From positions 1 through 64,000 of the forward strand of contig NZ_LMRR01000004.1 of NCBI RefSeq assembly GCF_001426085.1: 64,000 nucleotides of DNA. The letters are read 5' to 3'. This document shows, one piece after another, positions 1 through 7,139 of the stretch (positions within the stretch are counted from its first letter, which is position 1; each line of letters opens with the position of its first letter). The notes beneath the pieces are model-generated. The model was not told the DNA's origin and did no database searches. It saw only the letters and a program-made list of their open reading frames with translations. Made by a program: the position numbers and the translations under genes. This DNA is from Rhodococcus sp. Leaf278. GTDB lineage: Bacteria; Actinomycetota; Actinomycetes; Mycobacteriales; Mycobacteriaceae.

Positions 1-2
1 GG

Positions 3-680
3 TGCCAGTGCCCCCAGGATCTTGTTGCTGCCCAAGCCGTCCGGGCCCTCGACGACGACCTGGTCACGAAAAACCCTGCACGACTGCTGAAATTGCCGAA
101 GGACAAGCGCGACACCAACACCAAGGTGCACCTCGACCGCAACGAACTACAGGCAGTGTGCCGTCAGGCGTACAACTCCTCGCCCGTCGACTACGCGTTG
201 GTTGTCATCATGGGCTACACCGGATTACGAGTGTCCGAGGTGTGCAGCCTCGACATTCCTGATGTACTCGGCTACTCCCGTGGCCACCGCGTCATGACCT
301 TCACTCAGAAAGGTGGCGCACAGGCCATTGTCCCGCAGCCCGCCGTGGTAATGCGCGCGATCGACGCTGTGATCGATGGACGCACTGACGGACCGCTACT
401 GCTGCGTCGCGATGGCTCGCGCATGGTCCGGCAGTCGGCGGCCAAGGTGTGCACCCGGGTGGCCAAGCATGCTGGTATCACGATGCGGGTGACGCCACAT
501 ACGTTCCGGCACAGCATGATCGTCAACGCGATCGATGCGGGCGTGCCGCTACGTGAGGTGCAGATCGCGGCGCGGCACGCCGACATCTCGACAACCATCG
601 GGATCTACGACCGTGGTCGGCGCAACCTCGATACGCACGCAGCCCACACGCTCGCTGCGTACCTCGGCGCGGTGGCGTGA
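3..680 (+). CDS. Tyrosine recombinase, C-terminal catalytic part (5' end outside window)
   Basis: Site-specific DNA strand exchange by a phage-integrase-family protein. The open frame enters from before base 3 (residues ALDDDLVTKNPARLL precede the first internal ATG at 93), so the N-terminal SAM-like domain lies upstream of the window. The visible catalytic set is complete: Arg in GLRVSEVCSL, Lys in FTQKGG, HTFRHS for the HxxR box, His in ARHADIST and the nucleophile Tyr in GIYDR. It differs in sequence from the second integrase at 1954-2931, so the element carries two recombinases. The gene ends a short way before the convergent lipoprotein gene. It may be an accessory XerD-like recombinase of the element or a transposon-borne one; I cannot tell which. 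The family call is firm. Confidence 0.88.
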   Translation, partial: CQCPQDLVAAQAVRALDDDLVTKNPARLLKLPKDKRDTNTKVHLDRNELQAVCRQAYNSSPVDYALVVIMGYTGLRVSEVCSLDIPDVLGYSRGHRVMTFTQKGGAQAIVPQPAVVMRAIDAVIDGRTDGPLLLRRDGSRMVRQSAAKVCTRVAKHAGITMRVTPHTFRHSMIVNAIDAGVPLREVQIAARHADISTTIGIYDRGRRNLDTHAAHTLAAYLGAVA

Positions 681-705
681 CGTAAGTGGGCGCGCGCAAC
701 GCCAA

Positions 706-1368
706 TCAATCTGCGCGCGTCCACTTCCCGCAGTCATTCGAGGTGAAACCGGCGTCCGCTTCGCCTATGACGACAGTGATCGGGGGAGCGATGGAAATGA
801 AATTGTTATCGATGATGTTGCCCTGTGCGTCGGACCGTTCCCAGTAGCAGTCGGAGACGGCAGCCTCCGTGGTCCAGGTACCGGGCTGGATGGTGCGTGA
901 GCCCTCGATCGGTGCCTGCGCCACCAGGGCCTTGCCACCCAGGAAATAGGTCTGCCTGACCTCGCCGAAACGGGCCGCGTCGATTGCGGGTTGCATGTCG
1001 GGGCAGAGTAACGGGACCATGACCGTAATGCGCAGACCGTTGATGTCTTGCTTGCGCACACCTTCCCGGTCGGCCAGGCTCCAGGTGTCGAGGCTGCCGT
1101 CACGAAGTTGCCCGCAGATCGAGACATCGGTGTCGTAGGTACCCGACGAACCGGCCCGTATCGGGATGCGCCGGTCTTTCATCAGCTTGACGTATCGGTC
1201 GTACTCGGTCAGAGCTGCAGGCGACGTCGTCGGCGGTGCAGTGGTCGGTGTTACCGAGTTGGACGTCGGGGCTGCGACGTCCAACTCGACCTGTGGATCA
1301 TCCGCGCAGGATGTCAGGAGGGCCGCGCTCGCCACCGCGAGCACCACTGTCGTCATCGTCCGAGTCAT
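706..1368 (-). CDS. Secreted lipoprotein of unknown function on the mobile element
   Basis: The 220-residue product begins with a signal peptide and a lipobox ending in LLTSC (Cys about residue 21), followed by a Thr/Pro/Ser-rich linker (about 30-52) typical of actinobacterial lipoproteins. The mature part has several Cys residues (in VSICGQL, LLCPDM, SDCYWE, NDCGKW) that could pair outside the membrane. I do not recognise a catalytic motif. The YDRYVKLMKDRRI stretch after the linker recalls small mycobacterial DUF732-type secreted domains, but the match is only by eye. It lies between two recombinase genes on an integrated element, so it is probably cargo or a surface protein of that element. 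Confidence 0.7.
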   Translation of the reverse strand: MTRTMTTVVLAVASAALLTSCADDPQVELDVAAPTSNSVTPTTAPPTTSPAALTEYDRYVKLMKDRRIPIRAGSSGTYDTDVSICGQLRDGSLDTWSLADREGVRKQDINGLRITVMVPLLCPDMQPAIDAARFGEVRQTYFLGGKALVAQAPIEGSRTIQPGTWTTEAAVSDCYWERSDAQGNIIDNNFISIAPPITVVIGEADAGFTSNDCGKWTRAD

Positions 1369-1406
1369 GCACGATGTGTACCAGACTCAGCGGTCGGTGG
1401 TGGAGG

Positions 1407-1940
1407 TTATCCAGCGGCGCGAGCCTCGCGAAACGAAGCCCCGAGGTCGGGCACCTCGCTCCGATCTCCGCGTGCAGTGGTGAGAAGCGGTGCGATCTCG
1501 GCGACGGTCACACTCGGTGCGTTCAGTACCGAGGCCTGAGCCTCGCCTGCCTCGGTAGCGGGTTTCGGACGATGGGCCAGCAGATACGTCAGGTGAGTGA
1601 CGGCCAGCAGTGACAGCGGCGGCACGGCGGCGACAAGTATGCGGACCGCGACGGGCAACTCCCCGGTGTACGTCGCGTGCAGTGAGTTGCCGGCCAGCGA
1701 CAGGCTCGCGCCGATGCCGAGCAGCGTCCAGGCGTACCACCGGTGTTCGTCGAGGGCAACGACGGCGACGGTCGCGACGAGGACCAGGCCGTCGACGATG
1801 AGCGGCCAGACCCAAGCCTGCTCCGTGGGTACGCCAGATCTCTCGGCGAGGTCGCGTAGTGCGGTGAAGCTGAGCCAGAACGCGCCCAGTGCGATCAATA
1901 CGGTCCCTGCGATCGAGGCCGCAGTAGGGAAGCGGGACAT
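1407..1940 (-). CDS. DUF2637/SpdB-like membrane protein of actinobacterial integrative elements
   Basis: A 177-residue membrane protein with about four hydrophobic segments (roughly 8-28, 45-63, 70-90, 98-122) and a soluble C-terminal tail. The start MSRFPTAASIAGTV, the ALGAFWLSFTALRDLAERSG segment and PLIVDGLVLVATVAV are characteristic, as I recall, of the DUF2637 family found on actinomycete integrative conjugative elements and plasmids, where such SpdB-like proteins are linked with spread of the element through mycelium or cells. It lies 13 bases after the integrase stop codon, on the same strand, which suggests co-transcription. The role is inferred from family and context. Confidence 0.72.
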   Translation of the reverse strand: MSRFPTAASIAGTVLIALGAFWLSFTALRDLAERSGVPTEQAWVWPLIVDGLVLVATVAVVALDEHRWYAWTLLGIGASLSLAGNSLHATYTGELPVAVRILVAAVPPLSLLAVTHLTYLLAHRPKPATEAGEAQASVLNAPSVTVAEIAPLLTTARGDRSEVPDLGASFREARAAG

Positions 1941-1953
1941 GGTTTCTCCTGTG

Positions 1954-2931
1954 TCAGGCCGCGTTGGCGAGTGCGTTGACTGCCGCGCGAAGGTCTTCGT
2001 TGCTGGTGGCGAGGTAGCGCTGGGTGGTAGCGACGTTGGAGTGGCCGAGGAGGCGGCAGACGATCATGATGTCGCGCCCGCACGCTCGGTACATCCGTGT
2101 GGCGAATCGGTGGCGCAGTTTGTGCATGGTCCATCCAGTGGGCAGGAGGTCGCCAACGAGCTTGCCGACGTAGTGCGCCGAAATGTGCCCGTCGACGGCA
2201 CCGGGAAACAGGTAGCCACGACGGCCGAGTCCGTAGGTGTGTCCGCCCGGTCCTCGGAGGATGTCCTTCGCGAGCTTGTCGGTGATCGGCACTGTCCGTT
2301 GCTTGCCGCCTTTGCCGTGCACCACGAGCTCGTACCCGTCGAACGATTCGAGTACGTCACTGGTGTGGCACTTGGCGACTTCGTCTCGGCGCATGCCGAC
2401 CTCGTCGGCCAGACGTGCGGCCATCAGCTCGCGGGGGTCTGCGTTGACGATCAGCTGTGCCCACATGTTGTCGGGGACCGGTCGTGGTCGCGGCCGGGAT
2501 TCGGAGACCTTCGGTAGATCGATCGCCGGGTTGGTGGTGGCGATGCCGACCCTGATGGCCCAGTCGAAAAATTTGATCAGCGACGACTTGAGGCCGCGAC
2601 GGTGGTCCTTCGACCAATCCTGGTGGGCGGTCACGTGCACGATGTCGTCGGCGGTGACGGTCGCCGGAGAATCGGATCCCAGTTTGCGGGCAACGCCGCG
2701 GACATGGCTGCGGCGTGTGCGAATGGTGGTGGCCGGCGCTCCACCGGAGATCAGCCATTCGACCCATTTGATGACAGCGTCCTCCCACGCAGGGGGCAAG
2801 GAATACATTTGCTTGTGCATGGATGCACTGTGATGCAGATAACGGGCCGCATGGTTGGGTTTCGGAACACCCGTCCCAGAATTCTCACCCGGATTTATCG
2901 TGAGACGCAACTGTGTCTTGGACATGGCCAC
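1954..2931 (-). CDS. Tyrosine integrase of the mobile element
   Basis: A full-length tyrosine recombinase (325 residues). An N-terminal SAM-like core-binding domain (about 45-140, containing RTRRSHVRGVARKLG) precedes the catalytic domain. Catalytic residues: Arg in GMRRDEVAKC, Lys in HGKGGKQRTVPI, HKLRHRF for HxxR, His in LLGHSNVATT and nucleophile Tyr in QRYL. A second ATG two codons inside could also be used. The gene is the last one of the element and points away from the tRNA 3' remnant at 2992-3016, the usual layout of an integrase next to its attachment site. It probably catalyses integration into and excision from that tRNA gene. Confidence 0.92.
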   Translation of the reverse strand: MAMSKTQLRLTINPGENSGTGVPKPNHAARYLHHSASMHKQMYSLPPAWEDAVIKWVEWLISGGAPATTIRTRRSHVRGVARKLGSDSPATVTADDIVHVTAHQDWSKDHRRGLKSSLIKFFDWAIRVGIATTNPAIDLPKVSESRPRPRPVPDNMWAQLIVNADPRELMAARLADEVGMRRDEVAKCHTSDVLESFDGYELVVHGKGGKQRTVPITDKLAKDILRGPGGHTYGLGRRGYLFPGAVDGHISAHYVGKLVGDLLPTGWTMHKLRHRFATRMYRACGRDIMIVCRLLGHSNVATTQRYLATSNEDLRAAVNALANAA

Positions 2932-2991
2932 CTCACGCTGCCTGGGGAAACACCACGGTCAGGACGCTGCCAGACTGGTAATCGAAGGGTT

Positions 2992-3016
2992 CCTGGTTCG
3001 AGTCCAGGTGGGGGAG
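2992..3016 (+). other. tRNA 3'-end remnant, probable attachment site (attR-like)
   Basis: The T arm and the 3' acceptor strand of a tRNA are visible without a matching 5' half: T stem CCTGG (2992-2996), loop TTCGAGT, stem CCAGG (3004-3008), then TGGGGGAG. No complementary 5' acceptor strand or D arm lies upstream, so this is not an intact tRNA. The preceding bases include CTGGTAA (2975-2981), which would fit a Thr GGT anticodon loop, but this is uncertain. With the integrase starting 60 bases to the left and a terminator just to the right, this is best read as the duplicated 3' tRNA segment left at the far end of an element integrated into a tRNA gene lying left of the window. Confidence 0.68.
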
Positions 3017-3019
3017 CGC

Positions 3020-3052
3020 AATCCCCGTCCGGTGCTCCGGGCGGGGATTTTT
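3020..3052 (+). terminator. Rho-independent terminator after the tRNA remnant
   Basis: A 13-bp stem (AATCCCCGTCCGG at 3020-3032 with CCGGGCGGGGATT at 3037-3049, one G-T pair) with loop TGCT and a run of five T (3048-3052). It has the form of an intrinsic terminator for + strand transcription. It probably belonged to the original tRNA gene and stayed with its 3' end when the element inserted. Confidence 0.8.
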
Positions 3053-3210
3053 GTCGTTCCAGTCGGCGGCACCGTGAGTCTCGATCGGTTATCAGATCGT
3101 GACTCTCCTTGCTGTATATCGATTGAATGAATACGTCCAACGGATGCCTGTTTTGTCGGTGGTCCGCGACATACTGAACAAGCGGTCCGGGAGGCTCAAC
3201 AGTGCTATAA

Positions 3211-3231
3211 AAAACCGGATCGGTCGGTTTT
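3211..3231 (+). promoter_or_regulatory. Candidate butyrolactone-receptor operator (ARE-like palindrome)
   Basis: Perfect 7-bp inverted repeat AAAACCG-N7-CGGTTTT; its right half GGTCGGTTTT resembles the half-site bound by ArpA-type receptors. It sits 10 bases before the synthase start codon, overlaps a TATAAA-like -10 box (about 3205-3210) and precedes the RBS AAGGGG. A bound repressor here would block transcription of the downstream gene. The assignment rests on the palindrome and on the receptor gene next door. Confidence 0.6.
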
Positions 3232-3241
3232 AAGGGGCTTC

Positions 3242-4156
3242 ATGAGTTTGAGTTACGCAGCAACCGTTCCACGTCACCTCGTGCATCGGCGGTCGCCCGC
3301 CGACGTGCTGTTGACCGATTACGAAACGGTGGACGGAACCCATCGGGCGGCTGTTCAGCTCCCGGCTTCCCATCGGATGTTCGCTCCGGTTCGTCGAACC
3401 CACGACTCACTGCTGGTGGCCGAGGCTCTGCGCCAAGCGATCAGCCTCTTCTGCCACGTCAATCACGGCGTTCCGCTCGATCACGTCGTGTTCATCGAGC
3501 ACTCTCGATTCGAGATTCTCGATCCTCTCTCGGTCGACGAGATCGACGATTCGCTCGTCGCCGAATCCATCACGACAGACGTGACGTTCGACGACGCGTC
3601 GTTGGACAACATGAAATTGTCGGCCAAGCTGTTGAACGGCGACCGCCTCGTCGCGTTCGGAACAGCGTCGGTACGGTCGCTCGGTCCCGACGTCTACTCG
3701 CAGTTTCGCACCCCGTCGATGGCAGACCCTCACTTCCGGCATCTGCCGGCCGGGACCGAAGTGGTGGAGGCCTCGGCCGTAGGACGGCTCGATCCCTCCG
3801 ATGTCGTGTTGGCACGGCACACCTCGGACGGGACGATCGTCGTTGCACCCGATCCTCGTAACCTGGCGATGTTCGATCATTCCGTCGAATATCTTCCCGG
3901 CGTCACCATGCTCGAGGCCGCTCGTCAGGCCTTGCGTCTGGCGACCGGAACGCCGACGCTGGACTTCACCTCGTGCGAGGTGCGCTTCATGGGCTTCGCC
4001 GAGTGGGCGAACCCGTGCTCGGCGATCGTCGATACCGACTCCACGGACGGCGTGCACCGCATCCAGTTCGAGCACGACGGTGCGGTGTTGTCTGCGGTGT
4101 CCGTCTCGGCGACGTCCGAACCGTGGCTGGCTACTGCCGAGCGCTCCAGTCGATAA
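3242..4156 (+). CDS. gblA: AfsA-family gamma-butyrolactone biosynthesis enzyme
   Basis: A 304-residue protein with two AfsA (A-factor biosynthesis hotdog) repeats, about residues 35-160 and 190-295. Family signatures are clear: VRRTHDSLLVAEALRQA in the first repeat and MFDHSVEYLPGVTMLEAARQ in the second. AfsA-type enzymes condense a beta-ketoacyl chain from an acyl-ACP with dihydroxyacetone phosphate, the committed step to gamma-butyrolactone signals. In Rhodococcus jostii RHA1 a homologue is called gblA. The RBS AAGGGG precedes the ATG, and an ARE-like palindrome covers the promoter. The 3' end overlaps by 26 bases the convergent gene for an ArpA-type receptor. No butenolide reductase or epimerase gene is seen nearby, so later steps must be encoded elsewhere or be unspecific. 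Confidence 0.87.
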   Translation: MSLSYAATVPRHLVHRRSPADVLLTDYETVDGTHRAAVQLPASHRMFAPVRRTHDSLLVAEALRQAISLFCHVNHGVPLDHVVFIEHSRFEILDPLSVDEIDDSLVAESITTDVTFDDASLDNMKLSAKLLNGDRLVAFGTASVRSLGPDVYSQFRTPSMADPHFRHLPAGTEVVEASAVGRLDPSDVVLARHTSDGTIVVAPDPRNLAMFDHSVEYLPGVTMLEAARQALRLATGTPTLDFTSCEVRFMGFAEWANPCSAIVDTDSTDGVHRIQFEHDGAVLSAVSVSATSEPWLATAERSSR

Positions 4157-4775
4157 CGGAGTCCTCCGCGAGCGCGACGAGTCGCGGTAGGCGTCGACGC
4201 GGGACGACGGCGGGGAGCACTATCTGCCACATCTCGGTCAGTCGTTGCTGCAGATCGGCACGCCCGGTCATCATTTCCGAGACCGTGTGCACTCCGGTGA
4301 ACGACGCCACGATGTACCGACCCACCGCGCTCGGGTCGACGCCGTCGACGATGTCGCCCTCGGTTTGGGCACGCTCGATCAGATCGCCGATCTTGTCGAT
4401 CCACTCTTCGAACGCCCCCGCGTGGGGACCGTCGGCGATGGCAGATTCGAGTGTCAACCGCATGCCCCCGCGCGAGATCGACTCGGTCTGCAGCTGACGT
4501 CCCAGCTCCTTGGTCACGAGAATCAACGCATCGAGCGCCTTGGGGGTGTGGTCGACAATGGCGGCCGTGGCAGTTGCCGCCATCGTCAGTTGCGCGTCGA
4601 TCACGGCCTGCGCCAACTCTTCCTTGGACGAGAAATGGAAGTACATCGCGCCTTTGCTCACCTTGGCGTGAGCGATGATGGTGCTCAAACTGGCTGTGCC
4701 ATAACCGAACTTCTCGAAGCTGGCGGCCGCTCCTTCGAGTACGGCCTGCCTGGTGGACGCTGCGCGCTCTTGCAT
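4131..4775 (-). CDS. gblR: TetR-family gamma-butyrolactone receptor (ArpA/ScbR type)
   Basis: A 214-residue regulator from the ATG at 4775; the longer open frame upstream is not protein-like. The N-terminal helix-turn-helix (about 8-55) reads ASLSTIIAHAKVSKGAMYFH followed by FSSKEELAQAVIDAQ, the form typical of ArpA/ScbR butyrolactone receptors. The C-terminal ligand-binding part (SRGGMRLTLES, ASFTGVHTVSEMM, QIVLPAVV) also follows that subgroup. Such proteins repress promoters until a butyrolactone binds. The gene is convergent with the AfsA-family synthase and their coding ends overlap by 26 bases. It most likely binds the palindrome at 3211-3231; its own promoter shows no clear second palindrome. 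The general TetR call is certain, the receptor call strong. Confidence 0.85.
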   Translation of the reverse strand: MQERAASTRQAVLEGAAASFEKFGYGTASLSTIIAHAKVSKGAMYFHFSSKEELAQAVIDAQLTMAATATAAIVDHTPKALDALILVTKELGRQLQTESISRGGMRLTLESAIADGPHAGAFEEWIDKIGDLIERAQTEGDIVDGVDPSAVGRYIVASFTGVHTVSEMMTGRADLQQRLTEMWQIVLPAVVPRRRLPRLVALAEDSVIDWSARQ

Positions 4776-4880
4776 CGGTAGACAATAGCTGTTACGCGTG
4801 TTCACGGCACGGCGGGTGAAGTAACCGGCGATTGCGATGGTCTGTGACGGTGTCGAACCATTCGGTGGCACCCTGTTGCC

Positions 4881-5348
4881 ATGGTCGATACGAGTGCAGG
4901 AATCCTGTTGTTTCGCGTCGGTGCCGACGGTCCGGAGGTTCTGATCGCACACCCCGGTGGTCCGTTCTGGGCGCGTAAGGACGACGGAGCGTGGTCGATC
5001 GTCAAAGGGCTACTGGCCGAAGGTGAAGACCTGTGGACGACGGCCCGCAGAGAGTTTCGGGAGGAAACCGGGATGGATGTGCCCGCCGGAGAGCCTGTGG
5101 ACCTCGGCACAGTCAAGCAACGCGGAGGAAAAATCGTCACCGCCTTCGGCGTCGAAGCCGACCTCGACGTCTCGAATGCGGTGAGCAACACATTCGAGAT
5201 CGAGTGGCCGCCGAAATCCGGTGTGAAGACATCGTTCCCCGAGGTGGACCGCATCGAATGGTTCGGGCTCGAGCAGGCGAGAGCGAAGCTGCTGGCGTCG
5301 CAGCACCCGTTTCTCGATGCCGTTCAGGCGGTTGTTGCAGCGCGATAG
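4881..5348 (+). CDS. NUDIX hydrolase
   Basis: A 155-residue NUDIX-fold protein with a complete Nudix box (about residues 43-65): Gly of KGLLAEGE, then REFREETGM, giving the GX5EX7REUXEEXGU pattern with the metal-binding glutamates. These enzymes cleave nucleoside diphosphates linked to another group. The start VDTSAGILLFRVGADGPEVL and the SIVKGLLAEGEDLWTTA stretch recall the small actinobacterial family of Nudix proteins acting on nucleotide or dinucleotide substrates, but the substrate cannot be read from sequence. It starts 105 bases from the divergent receptor gene, so the two promoters share that gap. Confidence 0.88.
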   Translation: MVDTSAGILLFRVGADGPEVLIAHPGGPFWARKDDGAWSIVKGLLAEGEDLWTTARREFREETGMDVPAGEPVDLGTVKQRGGKIVTAFGVEADLDVSNAVSNTFEIEWPPKSGVKTSFPEVDRIEWFGLEQARAKLLASQHPFLDAVQAVVAAR

Positions 5349-5423
5349 TTTCGGCAGGCGGGCCCGGGGTATTCAGCGGCCGGAAATGACGAGGTTCGCA
5401 GATGCAGGGTGGGGAAGTGGATC

Positions 5424-5603
5424 ATGATGCCGACGGATGCGTCCAGCGCACAGACCGTGGTGGAATCGTCTCCGGTGGAAACGTCCGTCGTGGACACCTC
5501 ACTCCTGGAGACGCAGTGGGCCGGACGCGTGGTCGCGTCCGCATTCGTTCTTCTGGCCGCAGCATTGTCGTGGGTGTTCGCGGCAACTGCCATGATCGGC
5601 TAG
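5424..5603 (+). CDS. Small membrane-anchored protein, unknown
   Basis: A 59-residue reading frame from ATG 5424 (or 5427) with RBS GGGGAAG seven bases before it. The first 35 residues are polar, rich in Ser, Thr, Val and Glu, and the last 24 form one hydrophobic segment (VVASAFVLLAAALSWVFAAT), so it would be a single-pass C-terminally anchored protein. It lies 55 bases upstream of the MFS exporter gene on the same strand and may be co-transcribed with it. I do not recognise a family. Confidence 0.45.
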   Translation: MMPTDASSAQTVVESSPVETSVVDTSLLETQWAGRVVASAFVLLAAALSWVFAATAMIG

Positions 5604-5658
5604 CGGCCATCGGTCGGTTGGCCGATACTGCTCAGCTACAACTACGAAGGGCAGCACA

Positions 5659-7125
5659 GTGACCGACCGCAGTGTCTCCGACACTCCACCGGCAATCGAA
5701 GTACCCAAACGTTCCTGGCAAGCGCTGTTGGTTCTGTTGCTGGGTATGTTCATGGCCCTGCTCGACACCACCATCGTGAACGTGGCTCTGCCTACCATCA
5801 GCACCACGTTGGACGCGTCGGAATCGGTTCTGTCGTGGATCATCTCGGGATACGCGCTGGCATTCGGCCTGGCTCTCATTCCTGCGGGCAAGGTAGGCGA
5901 CCGCGTCGGTCACAAATGGGTGTTCTTCACCGGCCTCGCGTTGTTCACCGTCGCGAGCTTCGCGTGCGGGCTCGCTCAGGACGATCTGCAGTTGGTCGTC
6001 GCGAGGGTCGTACAGGGCCTGGCGGGTGGCATGTTCGTACCCGCGGTCACCGCTTTCATCCAGCTGCTGTTTCCCGGGCCTGTGCGTGGCAAGGCTTTTG
6101 CCATCATGGGTGCCGTCATCGGAGTCTCGACTGCGCTGGGACCCATCGTCGGAGGCCTGATCATTCAGGCGTTCGGCGACGAGAACGGGTGGCGGTTGGT
6201 CTTCTGGGTCAATCTGCCCATCGGAATCGTAGGCCTGGTGGCTGCCGCCGTACTGCTCCCGAAAAAGGAAGATTCCGCTCCCACGACCCGGCCCGGAATC
6301 GACTGGCTCGGACTGGTTCTCATCTCCGCAGGACTGATAGCCCTGCTGGTTCCCTTGATCGAGGGCCAAGAACTGGGCTGGCCACTGTGGACCTACCTGA
6401 CGATCGCTGCTGGGCTGGTGCTGATTGCCTCGTTCGGATGGTGGGAAGTGATCCACACCGGCCGTGGACGCAGTCCACTGGTGCCACCGCGGTTGTTCAC
6501 CCGCCCGGCATTCACCGGAGGTGTGATCCTCGCGCTCGTCTACTTCGCAGCCTTCACCAGTATCTTCTTCACCATCTCGCTGCTGTGGCAGACCGGACTC
6601 GGCAATACAGCTCTGTCCTCGGGCCTGGTATCGATTCCGTTCGCGATCGGCAGCATCATTGCCTCGTCACAGAGCAACAAGCTGACCGTCCGTCTGGGGC
6701 GCACAGTTCTGATACTCGGAGCCTCGCTCGTCTCGATCGGGTTGATTTGGCTGTGGATCATCTTGGCCACCAGCTCGGCCGACACCATCTCGCACTGGAC
6801 GCTGTTGGTTCCGCTGTTCATCGCAGGGCTGGGTAACGGTGCCTTCATTGCGCCGAACGCGCAGTTCATCGTGGCGACCGTGGATCGTGATGACGCGGGC
6901 GCGGCAAGCGGCGTCATTTCTACGATGCAGCGCGTCGGCTCCGCGATCGGCATCGCCGTGATCGGCAGTGTTCTGTTCGGAAGTCTGACCATCACCGGGC
7001 CCGACACGGTGGGATCCGGATTTCTGCACGGAGCGGCGATGGCAATGGCGGTCAGTGCGGCGTTCAGTGTGGTGGCGCTGGCGCTGGTCTTCGCGCTTCC
7101 CAAGAAGGTTCAGAGCGCGGGCTGA
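5659..7125 (+). CDS. MFS multidrug exporter, DHA2 (EmrB/QacA) family
   Basis: A 488-residue membrane protein of the size of 14-TM drug:H+ antiporters. Signatures of DHA2 are present: MALLDTTIVNVALPTI in TM1 (motif D1 with the conserved Asp), GKVGDRVGHKW in the TM2-3 loop (motif A), and VIGVSTALGPIVGGLI in TM5 (antiporter motif C). It should export hydrophobic or cationic compounds using the proton gradient; the substrate is unknown. GTG start at 5659. No local TetR-type repressor is adjacent. The stop codon lies within a small palindrome shared with the convergent GAF-ANTAR gene. Confidence 0.92.
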   Translation: MTDRSVSDTPPAIEVPKRSWQALLVLLLGMFMALLDTTIVNVALPTISTTLDASESVLSWIISGYALAFGLALIPAGKVGDRVGHKWVFFTGLALFTVASFACGLAQDDLQLVVARVVQGLAGGMFVPAVTAFIQLLFPGPVRGKAFAIMGAVIGVSTALGPIVGGLIIQAFGDENGWRLVFWVNLPIGIVGLVAAAVLLPKKEDSAPTTRPGIDWLGLVLISAGLIALLVPLIEGQELGWPLWTYLTIAAGLVLIASFGWWEVIHTGRGRSPLVPPRLFTRPAFTGGVILALVYFAAFTSIFFTISLLWQTGLGNTALSSGLVSIPFAIGSIIASSQSNKLTVRLGRTVLILGASLVSIGLIWLWIILATSSADTISHWTLLVPLFIAGLGNGAFIAPNAQFIVATVDRDDAGAASGVISTMQRVGSAIGIAVIGSVLFGSLTITGPDTVGSGFLHGAAMAMAVSAAFSVVALALVFALPKKVQSAG

Positions 7126-7139
7126 GCACACGTGCTCAG
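7122..7139. terminator. Short bidirectional hairpin between convergent genes
   Basis: Perfect 8-bp arms CTGAGCAC and GTGCTCAG around AC, overlapping the stop codons of the MFS gene and of the convergent GAF-ANTAR gene. There is no T run, so terminator activity is only suggested by position and symmetry. Confidence 0.4.

Noticed and set aside
2941-3016. A complete tRNA gene next to the integrase
   Set aside because: Only the T arm and the 3' acceptor strand pair properly; no 5' acceptor or D arm can be found, so it is a remnant.
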